Assembly (NCBI GenBank): GCA_944739405.2
Contig: OX123196.2
Coordinates: 50,196,196-50,260,195, forward strand
From: Euclidia mi
Lineage: Eukaryota > Arthropoda > Insecta > Lepidoptera > Erebidae
Length of the DNA: 64,000 bases
Direction: 5' to 3'
Positions 22,546 to 35,600 of the stretch are shown one piece after another. Each line of letters begins with the position of its first letter. Positions within the stretch are counted from its first letter, which is position 1. A program made the position numbers and the translations under genes. The notes under the pieces are model-generated. The model was not told the origin of the DNA and ran no database searches. It saw only the letters and a program-made list of their open reading frames with translations.

Positions 22546-23876
22546 CCCAGTACAACTTCTACTGTACCTAATCCTGTACCTATGCATAGAAAATAACAGG
22601 CTGAAACTGGGCTAACGACACACTTTCGTATAACTGTTAATAGGTCTGTGATTATAAGGTTACGAGGGGCGAACGAAGGTTTTGAATGTAGCTAACGTAG
22701 GCCTATTGTAATAAAAAGCGAAAGTACTAAGTATAAAGTAACGGATGCCAGTATTTCAGTATGTTGACTTGCCCGTTGATACTAGTGTATTATTTGTGTG
22801 ATACTGACGGTTAGACCCTGACCTGACCTACCGAAAGGCCCGTTTTTGATTACTTGTACTGTGTGAGCGTAATTTATCTGCTGTATGTATTTAAAATATA
22901 TATATAATAGTGTTAATAAGTTACCTCCTTATCTTATCAGATTACTGAGTATTTAATGGCTATTAAATTAACAAGAAGTTTATGGGTACTTAATTTATTA
23001 CACTGGAATGATATAGAAGAGAGCGTTTTTAAGACAATTGTATATATATTTCCTGGAGTCTCCATATAGCATAGAGAGCCTTTTAAGTATGGAATGTAAT
23101 TACGATGACGCACGTTTTTCACTCACTTGCTCCGCTACCACGGTCGTTGTAGGCTCGTCGAAACGTCTAGCGATTACGACGCGTAAAATAAATGCATATG
23201 ATAGTATGCAAACTATGGAAATTTAAGTTCAACAGTTGAATTGAATAGGGAAAATTGAAAAGGTCAATCTAGTCAATAGACTGGTTAACACATTAACATT
23301 TTATTTAACTTGCAATACGAAGTGGTTTGTTCGTTCAGCATTGTTCACGTTTTACAGAATATTATTATCTATCAATAGCTTTGCATGAATACTATGGAAC
23401 TAATTATACAGCTGGAATCCCAAAATACAAGATAATGGATTTAATTTAAGCCCAATTTATTAATGTTGTTGATTGGAATATTCATTAGCGAGTTGTTACG
23501 CAGTTCGTTCTCGAAATTGTGTTATATTAATAGTAACAGGATTTTGGGAACGGAAACATGGAAGCTTGGAATAATCAAGAGGGTACGGTTATGGCATATT
23601 TATCTAATTATTATCTGTAGATGGTTTTGAGTAAAGTCTAATTATTTATGTTACAAAGCATGACAAATTGCAACCGCAATAGGCACTTCAGTTGAATGTT
23701 TTAAAATCCTGCGTCTCGTGCAAGGTAGCTATGTAGAAAGATACTGCCACGTGAAGGGTTGTTTTCAAACCCGTGCCAAACGTGCATCGCTAGGTTTTGC
23801 AAGTAAAATTTTCATTGTCACTAAATATAAACATCGTGAAATGTTCTTGGAAGATATGAGTAACTGAGTATTCTGC
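22546..23876. other. no recognised feature
   Basis: AT-rich sequence without convincing coding frames or element ends. Confidence 0.4.
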
Positions 23877-23978
23877 CGGCACTTGGCCCGCGTGGTGGAC
23901 TAGACCAAAACCCTTTTCAAGTGAAAAGAGGCACGTGCTTGGCAGTGGAAATGTTTATATGCGGGGCTAATAGTGTTA
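23877..23978 (+). repeat. RTE-type LINE/SINE 3' tail fragment
   Basis: CCGCGTGGTGGACTAGACC and GAAAAGAGGCACGTGCTTGG, then GGGGCTAATAGTG, align by eye with the better copy at 31230-31345 (GCGTGGTGGGCTATGGCC, CCCAGCAGTGGGAC, GGCCGATGATAATG). Known lepidopteran RTE-like elements end this way. Confidence 0.5.
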
Positions 23979-25224
23979 TGACTAGTGTAGAACATCTAGT
24001 TGTCCTGAAAATCTGTTTACGTCAAATTGTTCGTTTGAAAGTTACTAAGCTGAAATTTGGCATGTATCTTCCTAGTGGCGCATAGGGGTGCACTAGAAGA
24101 GTTTGTCCAAAATCCCATAAGATCAGGAACATAGCGATAAATAAAAAATGTGGTAATTGCAGGCATCCTCTAATTTCTAATAAAACAATACAACGACGTA
24201 AAAATAGCACCGATCTTAAAAAATGAAAGCTTGCCAGCTCTGTAATAACTTTAACAATGACTTTTAAAACTGTTATCCAAGATCGTTAAATCACAACAAA
24301 AAATACCGCAATGAAATTGTGAAGCACCGACGATTTAAGTCAAGCCCACAATACACAATTTCTTCTTTATTCAACAGCCATCATTAATTTGATAAGGTTT
24401 TATGAAAATCATTTGCGGCCAGTTTTGAAGAGGATAAATATATCAACCGATAGAGGCGTAAGCTGTGCATGTTCCGGATTTAATCAATAGGCTAGACAGC
24501 ACATGGTTGTATTAAATCAAATAAAAACCTCTTTATGAAACCTGTATGCCAAAAAAATTGCAAATACTATTGCTCAATGTCAAATCTGGCAGAATTTTTT
24601 AAGATACCTGGACTACAACTGTCACATGACTATACTCATATAAATAGAAGTTTTGTAAATTTTACAATATATAAAATGGATTCAAACACACATATCAATA
24701 ACTCAAGTAATTTGCAAGAGCAAGGCACGAGATCGGATCCAATACAACAACCTATTAAAATTAAACGAAAGGGTCTTAATTCCCTGTCAATGTCATGCTG
24801 TTTACTTTATCTAAACAGTCGACCCAATATTTGGTAATAGAGCGCTACAATTATAATATCACTATTTATTATAAAAATCAGGTAAACAAACATCATCTAT
24901 TGCGTCACCCCACGGAAAATCACTTCGAGGATTGTACGACACACTCATATTGTGCCCACAAACAAAATAAACCCAATACTCATGTCACAAGTCCAGTTGG
25001 TTGATTGCTTAATACTATAAAACTACTTGTAATTAACCAATAAATAATTATGTATTTGCATTTGTAAAAACGGTCGTTCACTTGTATGTTGCGCTTCCGG
25101 CGAAAATCAGGCGTTAAATGGAGCGGTGCCATGTTTTAATTGTAAGCTTTGTGGTAATTATGTGTACACACATAATAATTTTACACAACTTAGTAACAGT
25201 CTAAAACGTCCGTTTGTGATTTAA
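23979..25224. other. mostly unassigned; no coding feature
   Basis: The stretch near 24010-24130 (TTCGTTTGAAAGTTACTAAG and GGCATGTATCTTCCTAGTGG) has the look of a dispersed repeat but its ends are not visible. The 100-codon frame at 24535-24837 lacks protein-like features. Confidence 0.3.
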
Positions 25225-25510
25225 AATTGACTTTTGTCGTAACGCAAAGCAATTACCGCCGCCCATGGACACAAGCAACACCACAGGAGTCACAAGTGCG
25301 TTGCCGCCCCTTGGGGTTGGGAAAAGGGATAGGATAAGGAGTGGGATGAGGGAGAAGGAATAAGGGATAGGGCATCCGGCACTCTCACTCACCGAGCGAA
25401 ACGCAACAGTTTAAGTACTGTTACTTTACGTCAATTTTCTGTGAGAGGGTAGTACTTCCCTGGTCGAGCCGGCCCATTCATGCTGAAATCAGCAAGGCTC
25501 TACTACATAT
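25225..25510. repeat. dispersed GC-richer repeat, ends unresolved
   Basis: Sequence such as ACGCAAAGCAATTACCGCCG and CGAGCCGGCCCATTCATGC, abruptly richer in GC than its surroundings, resembles a repeat I have seen widely in Lepidoptera. No terminal repeats or duplication were found here. Confidence 0.35.
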
Positions 25511-25640
25511 ATATTACTACTACTACCTTTAAATATATTTTTTTTTGTAAATATTGAATATATATAAAAAAAAATTCACTTAGGCTAAGAATCAGTTATA
25601 GAGCAAGAATCTCAAAAAAATATTCAGTCTGTTTATCTGT

Positions 25641-26022
25641 CTTTGACTGACAGAGTAAAGAATTGTGTGATAAGAGAGTGTTGTGGGGTAAAAGAAGATG
25701 TAGTGACAAGCATCGAGAAAGGTATGCTAAGATGGTTTGGACACGTGGAGAGGATGGATGACGAAAGACTGACCAAGCAGATATATAAGGCAAGTGTGGA
25801 AGGGACAGGACGAAGGGGAAGACCTAGGCGGACGTTCTCTGACCAGATTGGAGACATCCTAAAAACAGGACAGGTTAGAAGCACCCTGAACAGAAGAGCA
25901 TGCATGAGGAATCTGATGGGAGTGAATGAAGCAAGAGAGATATGTCAAGATCGTTGCAAATGGCGTTCCGTAGTCTCTGCCTACCCCTCCGGGAAACAGG
26001 CGTGAGTCTATGTATGTATGTA
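25641..26022 (+). mobile_element. 5'-truncated LINE, C-terminus and 3' end (tail T1 donor)
   Basis: An 11-bp duplication TGTTTATCTGT (25630-25640 and 26023-26033) delimits the copy exactly. It encodes the last ~115 residues of an RT protein: CVIRECCGVKEDVV, MLRWFGHVERMDDERLTKQI, RRGRPRRTFSDQIGDIL and KWRSVVSAYPSGKQA, with stop at 26005. This is the C-terminal end of a LINE ORF of the type having a WFGHVERMD motif. The 3' end CTCTGCCTACCCCTCCGGGA and CAGGCGTGAGTC, then TATG repeats, is shared with the T1 SINEs. A second copy lies at 37563. Confidence 0.85.
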
Positions 26023-26033
26023 TGTTTATCTGT

Positions 26034-27373
26034 TTGTCTGTTTGTACACGCTAATCTCTGAAGTTTCAGGACGGATTTGAATGAAACTTTTTTTTTGATA
26101 TATTTCTATTAAGTCTGGGCAACATATAGGCTATTATTTATTTTGTAAAATGGAACACCTCATGCAGGACAACAACAGCCCAGCGAAACTATAAGACATA
26201 AATAATGTATCAAAGCAATTATTAATTACCGAACATTTTTTAAGATTTAACTGAACTTTTCTGGGCTTGTGATAAAAAATAGCTTATGTCATCCTCCGGT
26301 CTCCTATCTCTACACGCAAGTATCATACCCTAACATCACAGGCTAAGTGAAAGAAGGACGAACAACAATACCTTAGCGGTTGTAAAATTAGAATACGATG
26401 ATGATTTTGTTTATTAGACGTGTAGAATTTATAATGTATGAGTAGTTAAGCAAGGAAAATTATAATTATATACAACTATACATACTCTAGTCAGTACTCT
26501 CGCTAAATCCGTCTCGTCTTAATTTATGTTGTACAACAAATGTAGTTTAATTAATCTTATTTAAAGCATCGTAGCAAACTCATTTACTTGCCATATTACC
26601 TACCTTTAGAACTCAAAACCAAACAAGAAAAGTTGCAAACGCAACAGTATGTATCTTATAAGAACGGTAACAAAAAAGAAAATCGCTAAGAAGATAAGGT
26701 GAGAGCAATGCTCTTTCATTTTCACGCCACCGTGAGCACACCAAAGCTCCGCACAGCTGACGTAGCAACCGGACAATTTGAAAAACAATTTGTTTAGAGA
26801 CGTTTTGAGTGTGCACACAGAGAGATAGCGAGTGGCTGGGTGGATGGGTGCGTAAAAGATTAACCTGGCGAACTGCTTTGTGTCTAGGGAGCAATATTTT
26901 TGTATCTGATTATTTAAAATATTTTATTATTATTCTTTCTTTCTATGCGATAAGCTTCTCGCAGATCAGCTGTGCTTTCGGCAGTCAATTTCGCTTACCC
27001 CCACAGTTGCCAGTAGGTTAAAATCGTAATGTCTGATTTACACGAAACAGTTCTCAAGCAAGAGAGAGACAACACTACATTACACTTGTTTTAAATACAG
27101 TTGAAATGCCACGGAAGATAGGAACTATTTGCTTACAAAACATATTTGCTTATTCCGCCTGCCACATCACCATGTTACTAAAACCTAAAAGCAAGAAATT
27201 TTATTTTTAAATAAACTTCTGCAACGGCATCTGCCGGCAAATGTCCTCTAAACTTTTGCATAAGTCAACAAGACTCCGAGACTCTTTCCGAGTTTTAATT
27301 CGAACTACGAAGGCTTTTATAAAATTTATCGAGTTAAATGCTTTGCAGATGCGCTTAAGGCGCGAAGAAACTT
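26034..27373. other. no recognised feature
   Basis: AT-rich sequence with no supported coding frame. Confidence 0.4.
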
Positions 27374-27973
27374 TGTTTGAAATAGAATTAGTTTTTATTA
27401 TAAGTCAAATCGATTAGATCGATTGAGTAACATTTTGTTTAGTCTATTGAAAATTTCTGACAATGGTCACACTGAACTGTCTCTTCCGTTCGCTTCCTTG
27501 AAAAATTAACTCGCCGGTTGTCGTCTCGTACGTAAAATATCGCCCTTTGAATTAACGCGAATTGAATTAAATTGAGTAAACCGTCTTGAATGCCGCCTGA
27601 TCTAGTGCTGGCAACGGTAAATTGATTGTGAACTATTGATTGACATTTGTGAAAATTGTGAATCCGGTATCGAGTCCACGTGCCAACGTGTCCTTAAAAC
27701 GTCGCATTTGCAGCTAGCTAAGTATAAGATACTTCATTCATTTATTTTGGCCAATATACTTGTACGAATGTGTCAAATTTAGCTCAAGCCTGACATCAGC
27801 AAGGATAGCGGGTAAGTGAAATATAATATTGATATTGATTGATTTCAATTCATCACTGTGCAACGCAGTGCATTGTGTCTGGATCATTGTCTATCGTGGT
27901 CAGGTAGATGTATTACATCTTCCACTGCGCACTTCTGATACACCTTCCTGCCTGGCTACGGTAATTCTAGACA
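27374..27973 (+). repeat. 5' LTR of the truncated BEL element
   Basis: It starts TGTTTGAAATAGAATTAG and ends TACGGTAATTCTAGACA, the same termini as both LTRs of the element at 41.6-46.4 kb. A degraded initiator-Met-type primer-binding site (TGATAGCAAGAGCGTGGTT) follows within 8 bp. Confidence 0.85.
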
Positions 27974-28709
27974 TAAATTTTGATAGCAAGAGCGTGGTTA
28001 ACTGTGCCTATATTGTAAACTTACAAGTTTAGCTTAGCCGTTGATTGTATCTGAACTCAGATTGGTGTTGTATGAGCTATATATCTCACCTTGTAGACAG
28101 TATTGTAGTGTTTGTCAGGTCAGTTATTGTCTAAAATACATAATATTTAATTGTATAAGTTGACCTAGATAATTTGAAACACATTGTCACACATAACCTC
28201 AATCATTAATTGTTGATTTGTATTGTTGAAAACTTAAATTTGTTGCTGTTACTATTAATGAGTCACTTTGATTGAATACATATCAGTTATATGTATCAAT
28301 TGATTTAGTTTATTGCATATATTGATATATTAAGTTTGAACCTTACATTGTTAAGTCTTGTTATAATATATAGATAATAATTATTGTTAGGTAACACATA
28401 TTCTGTGCTTACTTACTATTGTATATCTCAAATAACACAGCCAGTCTGTCTGTTGTAAGTAATTAGTTAATTTATTTGAATATTTAACTTTAATTAACTT
28501 ATTCGAAGGTTCAACTTTTGATAACTTTGACTTTGTTTTGTGTCAATATATATTGAAACTATAAATTTTGTTGGACAGTAGATACCTGTCACTTGCCTGC
28601 ACTTGCAGTAAACAGGCTAATACTTTGTTGGTTTCAAAGAATTAAGGAAAATTAAGTTTTGATTGTTAATTTTATTTAACACTTGTCCGGGCTCTTTTGA
28701 ATTTTGATT

Positions 28710-29105
28710 ATGTCAGCTATCAAGGACTTGCGTGCGGCTGCTGGTGCTATTGCATCAGATTTGCGCTGGTTTGCCTCGGCCAGTGCTTTAGTGAACCGGC
28801 CTGATCGCCAGCAGGCCTTACTTCAGAGGTACGAGCGGATTGACGATCGCCTGGCAAGTGTGGAACAGCAATTCCGCACTTTCAGCACTTGCTGTCTTGA
28901 AGTGTCAATCAATGATTTCACCGCTGACCAGCGAAATAAGGTCAGTGAAGACTGTGTCCAGGTCTTAGACCTGTATGATGCTGTCTCCAATAGTGCGAGA
29001 CAACTAGTTGCAGATAGGGAAGGGCAACCCGGCCTGAAGCAGGAGCTTCCTAGGTCAGCACCGGGGCTGGTGAGTAGGCTCCCTACTTTGGACCTGGTAG
29101 CTTCC
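28710..29105 (+). pseudogene. gag: BEL gag N-terminus (truncated)
   Basis: The ATG at 28710 opens about 130 codons (MSAIKDLRAAAG, then RFASASAL-like helices and DLYDAVSNSARQLV), nearly identical to the gag start in the element at 44.7-45.07 kb. At the point where the other copy reads CTCTACTTTGG this copy has CTCCCTACTTTGG, which keeps the frame. The other copy therefore has a 2-bp deletion. A fold-back insertion then brings in a stop at 29106-29108. It would have encoded the Gag N-terminal region; it is now non-functional. Confidence 0.85.
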
Positions 29106-29152
29106 TAGGCAGCCATCAAAATGGGGGTTTGATGGCTGCCTAGGAAGCTACC
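29096..29152. repeat. perfect 25-bp fold-back inside BEL gag
   Basis: Arms 29096-29120 and 29128-29152 are exact reverse complements with loop ATGGGGG. In the other BEL copy only the right-arm orientation exists (CCCCCATTTTGATGGCTGCC), so the left arm is an added inverted copy of about 32 bp. Confidence 0.95.
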
Positions 29153-29290
29153 TGGGCTTCGTTAATTTGTTCGACAGCCCAGTCAATGATAGGGCTGACA
29201 ATTGTCCTTCGAGATATTTATCAAAAAGTGTTGATTCGAATATCCAATAATTTGACACCGTTGAATTTTCATAGTCTAGGTATTACAATA

Positions 29291-29562
29291 CATAACATAA
29301 CTTCACGCGTTTTATTCCTGAAGGGGTAGGCAGAGGTGTATAAACACCCACATTTCACCAGTTATGTTTTAGGTCCCAATGTAATAGGGGGCGAGCCTAT
29401 TGCCATCTAACGGGCACATTATTCAGCGGGCGATAATTAACATTTTTAATACACACATAACTTCGAAATCTCAGAGGTGTGTGCCCGAGGTACCTGGGGA
29501 TCGAACGCGAGACCACCATCGCGGCAGTCCGTTACGTACACCACTAGGCTATCGCCGCTTCA
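29291..29562 (-). mobile_element. chimeric SINE (head H3, tail T1)
   Basis: A 10-bp duplication TATTACAATA (29281-29290 and 29563-29572) sets the limits: 272 bp, minus strand. The head is tRNA-like with GCGATAGCCTAGTGGTGTAC (A box) and GCGTTCGATCCCC (B box), of the type seen in noctuid HaSE-like SINEs. The 3' part is GGCAATAGGCTCGCCCCC to CTCTGCCTACCCCTTCAGG, the tail of the H2 SINEs. The head and tail join near GATAATTAACATTTT / GCCCGTTAGATGG. Confidence 0.85.
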
Positions 29563-29572
29563 TATTACAATA

Positions 29573-31138
29573 ATGGTACGTTATTAAGTTTTCCCTAGTC
29601 TCCAAGATTTTCTTAAAAAGTTTTTACAACAAAATAAGTATTTCACATTTCATCATTTTACGTCGTATCACTATTTATGTGACAATAAGACAGTCAATGT
29701 TTTAAATGAAAAGGTCTCAAAATAAGCTATTTTTTGTAATTCCAATATACTTCGTCATACCTTTAGTAATTTCGTTTAATTATAGGAATTGAACTCAATA
29801 CATCCGTGAACATGGCGCTTGCAACAGTGCCGCATTATCGGTTATTGGAGTAAACACAACAAACAACAAAGGTTATATAAGTTAAGGTATCCTTCAAGAC
29901 AACTTAAAATAAGTTCGTTCAATTACCTCTCAACAAAACCAAGATTAAATAATGAATTATGTCTTAAATATCTGTAATAGGTATAGATCTGATATTTAAT
30001 GAGTCTGATAAATAAATAAATAAATATACTATCCACAAACCATTTCAGATTGCATTCTTCCAAGTGCATTTTTAAACTTGTACCCTATTAGTCTTTTAAT
30101 AACGCAGAAAACCTTTCAGAAAAATTAACATAATACCTACTGTTCATTGTTCGCTGTGTTTAATAAACCATGAGAAACTGAATAAAGGGCTGGCATTCAA
30201 TATTAAAATGCTCTGGTATGCTTGAATTACTATTTATAATTCAATGCGATACTTTTTATAACGTCAAGCAAACGATTTAAAGCCGGTAGAATTAAAACGT
30301 TTGTATTATACTAACCGATGCCCGAAGCTACGACCGCACATTTTTTCAGGCATTTCGGGAAATCACTTCTTAATGCACTCCTACGGTCCCCAAGGATTTA
30401 TTCATGATTTCAGTTTTCGGCTTTGAGTCTTCTTGATTTCAGTCGTTTTTGCTGTGCCTTGTTTGTCAGTTAGTAACGCAAGAATTTTATTTAGATTGAT
30501 TTATACTCTCTTTGCCCTAATATTTATGTTTTTTACAATCATTCATTTATTAGCATCAACCGTTAGAAATTAAATTGAGTCTCTATTTAGAATTTACAAG
30601 AGCAGATACACTATTTAATGCATTGACATTGTCACAAAAATTGTTCAGTGTTAAGTTTCCGTTGGAATTCTAAAATTATGCCCATAATCATGACATTTAA
30701 GTATTGATTTAAATCCTTTGTGCCGATAAACTTATAGTTTTGATAATAATAGAAGAGGCTTCGAAATTAATAATTGTTCCTAACTTGTTCCACATATATT
30801 GCGCCGCTGCAAAGCACGTTCGCAAATAATTATGCTGCAATAATGAGGCGCATCGCGAACAATGATTAATTATAGCTTAAACGGAAAAGCATATTTTGAT
30901 GGTTAACGTGAGATTAATGACGTAGAAGCTTAAAGAAAACTTGTTTTAATTACTTTCATGAATTAATTCGCAGATATATTTTAACAGAATATTGCAGCAA
31001 CACATTATCAGCAACATACAGAAGAACGTGTCTATAAGCATTAGATTCATAATTATGATGAACTTAACACATCTTAAAATTACCTGTATATGACAATGTG
31101 TATTACTATAAGAAAATATATTTGGGTTAACTATTAAA
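29573..31138. other. no recognised feature
   Basis: AT-rich; no coding frames or element ends seen. Confidence 0.4.
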
Positions 31139-31345
31139 GAGAACTCTCAGACATGCAGGTTTCCTCACGATGTTTTCCTTCATCGACCTGCATGTCTGAG
31201 AGTTCTCCATAATGTTCCCGAAAGACATGTGAAGTCTGCCAACCCGCACTTAGCTAGCGTGGTGGGCTATGGCCTTACCCTTCTCGTGGTGAGAAGAGGC
31301 CCTTACCCAGCAGTGGGACAGTTTATATACAGGGCCGATGATAAT
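31139..31345 (+). repeat. RTE/SINE tail fragment beginning in a fold-back hairpin
   Basis: Arms 31139-31160 and 31186-31207 are a perfect 22-nt inverted repeat. A small inner stem CGATG/CATCG lies in the loop. The right arm runs on into TCTCCATAATGTTC, GAAGTCTGCCAACCCGCACT, GCGTGGTGGGCTATGG, CCCAGCAGTGGGAC and GATGATAATG, the normal order of a lepidopteran RTE-like 3' tail. The left arm is an extra inverted copy. Confidence 0.65.
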
Positions 31346-32435
31346 GCTAATAGAGAAACGTTTCATTTAAAAACCACAAAACAAATAACTTTGGCAAATC
31401 ACACTGAATATTCCAAACCAGGATTTGCATTAATCCTTTAAAGCAGACACATTCCATTTACATTCCTCATACAAAAGAAAACAAAACGCCATTTAGATAT
31501 CTAAAAACCAAATAGCAGAAGTCGCGACGACACTTTTCGGATCCGCTCAATCCATAATTAGATTCAGCAGGTCTTTTTCTCAGTATTCGCGCTTTTAAAA
31601 CAGCAATTCCATTTATTGCGAATTCCGAATGCAAAGGTCTCATGGCACCAATATCCAGTAATGTAGAAGCACGACAAAATGTACGTATGTTAAATTGCAT
31701 TTGAATAAGTTACTTTCGGTGAATGTATTGGATGACATACTTATGCAAGGTAATTTTGGATAAATATGGGTTTTGGGTTATTATCTTAGCTTTCTCACCA
31801 TAAATATAGGAACTACGAACTTGAGCATGACTCTTGCTATTGTTTAACTGAACTTATACAGTTCAGTGAAACAATAAATCTTCTTATCTAGTACTTACAA
31901 GTTTCTGTGCGGACCAAAACTTTGCCATATTAGTTATTTATCAAATTATAAATGAACTAAGATCTGTGAAAGTGTTCTAATTGTGAACTGAATAAATTAT
32001 TGGAACATGTTTCGGTATCTAAGATATGTAGCTATTTTTAGAGTGCTGTACACAAGGGGTGCCATCGAAACCAGTTACCAAGGCGACTAGTTTCATTCTG
32101 CCTGTCTGTTATCAGGGTTTAATCTTATGAACTATAGTAGTCAATGATATTAGAAAAGTCGTAGATACGTTATCTACGTAGTAAACTATCCGTAGAAACT
32201 GGACACTAACGCACACATCGATAACTCCGTATTTATTTTAATTTCGGTTGACAAGATGTGTCAGTTTCACTATGACACAGGCTCGCGACGTCACACACAC
32301 ATATGTCAGACTTGCCAACTGGCTTATGTTTAGCGTCCTGCTTTTGATACGCCTGTAGCATATCTACTTCTTTTTACTTGTAACACCGTTGATAGTAGTA
32401 GACAGGGAGGAACCTCTCCTTAGAACCACGATATT
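31346..32435. other. no recognised feature
   Basis: AT-rich; the 77-codon minus-strand frame at 31467-31700 has no recognisable domain. Confidence 0.35.
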
Positions 32436-32442
32436 TATTTTA

Positions 32443-32666
32443 GCATCATCAGCCTTTAACAGTCCACTGCTGGACTAGGCCTCTCCTTTGAAAGGAGGAA
32501 TTGGCCTACTATACCACGCTGGCCAAACGGATTGGTATAGGGTTTGTATCAAGTTTTCCTTCTCTTACAGTGCTGTTCTCTGTATAATATGCTCCCTCTG
32601 TCGGCTCTTACGACACCCATGGGATGATATGGGGTGGTGACATTACGTATTCTTAATCCGTCACCA
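32443..32666 (-). mobile_element. SINE (head H1, tail T2)
   Basis: On the minus strand the head TGACGGATTAAGAATACG and GGGTGTCGTAAGAG matches the outer head of the composite SINE at 52.5 kb. The 3' end GGCCTAGTCCAGCAGTGGAC and GGCTGATGATG matches the end of the RTE LINE at 36021. A short possible duplication TATTTTA flanks it (32436-32442, 32667-32673). Ends agree with the copy at 35835. Confidence 0.75.
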
Positions 32667-32673
32667 TATTTTA

Positions 32674-35600
32674 CCTGATACATAATAGATTGAGTAAAAA
32701 TAACGTTATCTATTAGTAGCATTTATACATAATATCACAAACAAAGTAGATCGCAGGCCAGCGGTATGAAATACGAACTCGTTCCTCTTATCTACTTTGT
32801 ATAAAAATATTCCGCTGCGTTTGGAGCAAGGAGCAATATACTTGCTCCTTGGTTTGGAGAGTCTTTGAGAAGCCTACACTACTAACTACTACGTATGTAG
32901 CGGTGAAGCATTTCAGCATTAATTAACACAGGAAAACGTGTAGCAAAAGGGGATTTCATAAAAAAATCACACACGCTTAAAGAAAGTACCCATAAGGTAC
33001 GCGCTTCAATGTAAATTTATCCCGCGTGATGGATAAAAATTTAAAAAGGGGTGGCCTGCCTGGCTTTAGCCAAGACACGTGTACATAAACCATACATTTT
33101 ATCTTGATCTGTTATTGTATTGGCTTGCCGGGCGGAGGTAGATCAACTTTTACTGGAAATATGTCACGTGTGTTACGGATTGTACATGAATACCTAATTT
33201 TAAATCCGGAGCTAGCTTGGGGACTGTCAATTCTAATTTGTACTGTGGCCGTTTTAGTATAAGTCTGAATATTTGAATTTTATTTGAGGCGTATTTTAGT
33301 GATATTTTACCGTCACGGATAAAATATATCTTTTGTTTTCTTTTGCTTAGGATAAGTTTGTAAAAATATTGTGGTAGATACGAAGAAGGTACAAAATAAG
33401 TGTAAACACCTCGTCCTATAAAGACAGATGTAAAGTATATATGTATGTTTATCCATTGTCTAGTACCCATAGCACAAGCTCTGCTTAGTTTGGGACTAGA
33501 TGGTGTTGTGTGAATGTTGTAGAATATTATAAAAAAAAGTGTGCGATCTATCAAAATAATGTGCTGATATCCACGCTGCTACCTACTGGAACAAGCCTGG
33601 ACATCTAGATAGTCAGATTTCTTGAATATCAGTACAGAGCCCGAAAAGGCGCGAATCGTATTATTATGTAAGTGAGATTAATAAAATTCATAGAACTAAC
33701 CTTCTAGCAGAGTAATTAAGCAGATTGTCTGAAAACGTTTCCTTAGGATTGAAAGGGTAGGTGGAATATCTTTATTGCGAAGCCTTTTGACAGAGCCAGC
33801 CACAAACTTTGTAATAAGCTAAATCGTAATTGACTTAGCAAGTATAATATACACGTCTAAATTCACGACTGTTTGTTCCAGAAAGTCTACGTCAGATTTT
33901 GTTTAGCTCACATCATTTCGATCACAGGGGACGAGACTATTCAAAGACGACACGTTTAGGTTTTAAAAATATTTTTTTTAAATAACTCACTTACGTTTTC
34001 GATAGCTCATGACTAGCCTTCTGAGTCGTAGGTGCATTACAGTGTAATTTAGCGGATAAAACTGTAGTATAACATTTTGAATATCTTTCGTTTACTGGTA
34101 GCTCAGAAACCAATATGAGAAAGCGTTGTTTTTAATTTCCACAACAATGTATGGGGTTTCGTTTGATAGGTATTTCAAATGCAAAACAGGTTTATTTTAA
34201 CCGTTTTTTTATTTAGGGATTCATTTGCCAAATATTTATGAAAAATCACCGATTGCAAAGTTTAGTGTCGCCCCCTCTATCTTCTATACCGTAGTATGTA
34301 ATAAACTTTCAAAGACAATTATAAGGGCTAATAAGACTTTACTAATTAACGAGTAATAAACAATTAATTTAAACTTTGGGAGCGAAATAAAACGAGTATT
34401 GTGCTTAAGTGCACTATCCTCAGGTCAATGGGTAAGGGGTACTACGGAACCCTGCATCTTGCGTGGCTTAACATACAGTTGGCCGGTTATTATCTCGATG
34501 TGGAAACACTATTGCTGGGTATACCCTCCGTTACTCTATGGGTTGAGTTTGGAGCAGGTGGAAGATGCGTGAGACACTTTTATAACCACCGTAGTGTCCT
34601 TGGCATTCCGTAGCCACAAATATAGTGTTACCGATTGTAATTTAAGTAAAATGTAATAACTTCAGATTGGTTATACAAAACAAGTTTTTGTATGACCTTC
34701 TAGTAGAACAGTGTCTTCAATATCGAACCCCATTTTGCCATAAAGAGCAAGTTCAGCTGTCAGTCGCAGCTGCTTAGCGGCTGTCATTAACAAATATGAC
34801 AGTTGACCTGGGTGTCGGTGTTAATTAGCCCTTTGAGTGGCACCACAGTGGACGGTGAGGCGATAATATTATGTATATTCGATTGCATTTTATTATGTGG
34901 CATGCTGTATATATTGATAGTTGTAGTGCATTTTTAATGACAACACCGTCAAACACGACATGCTGGTTACGAGGTTCTTATAAGTATTAAAATTTACAGC
35001 TGATGTCTTTGAATAATTTTTGCTATCTTGCATTTTATTTATTTAGTTTTTTGCTATTAAATATTTTAATAATACATTTAATAGCAACATATCATAGATA
35101 TATATACACATATACATTTCATATCTCAAATATTGTAATCTAAACACATTTCATTTTATTCAACGATTAAAAACACATCGGGAGTGCATTTCTGCTAGAT
35201 GACGTCAGTAGTTAGTATCTCAATTGTTTGGGAGAATGAGGTAATTATGTGTTTTCTACTATTAACTTCATAACCTTGTTACTTCATTCAATTATACGAA
35301 CAATAAATTTTTATTCTTTAGTGCCTCGTGATGTCCTTAAAAATCATAATTATATAACATATGCAAGAAATAATTCAATAATTTGTCATCAGTCCCACAC
35401 CCTTTTGCTCAAGATGTTCATACTTTGTAGAGTCCAAGTTGAAATCAAATTTCACTTTATTATGTCTTCTTATCTCATTACAACTTCTTGGATACTATTA
35501 AGACTTGCAAACCAAATAAAAACTACAAGAAGCTTTGATAACACTAACTATTACATTATAAGTGCTATCTATTGTACAAATAAAAACTTTTCCATTGTTA

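Larger units (their letters stand above)
27374..29199 (+). mobile_element. BEL/Pao element, older copy truncated within gag
   Basis: A 600-bp 5' LTR (27374-27973, TGTTTGAAATAG to TTCTAGACA) is followed by a decayed primer-binding site, leader and gag start. These are homologous to the element at 41636-46360 in opposite orientation. Homology stops near 29199, after GATAGGGCTGAC. No 3' LTR follows. The LTR middle has diverged strongly from the younger copy while the first ~110 bp and last ~20 bp are nearly the same. Confidence 0.85.
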
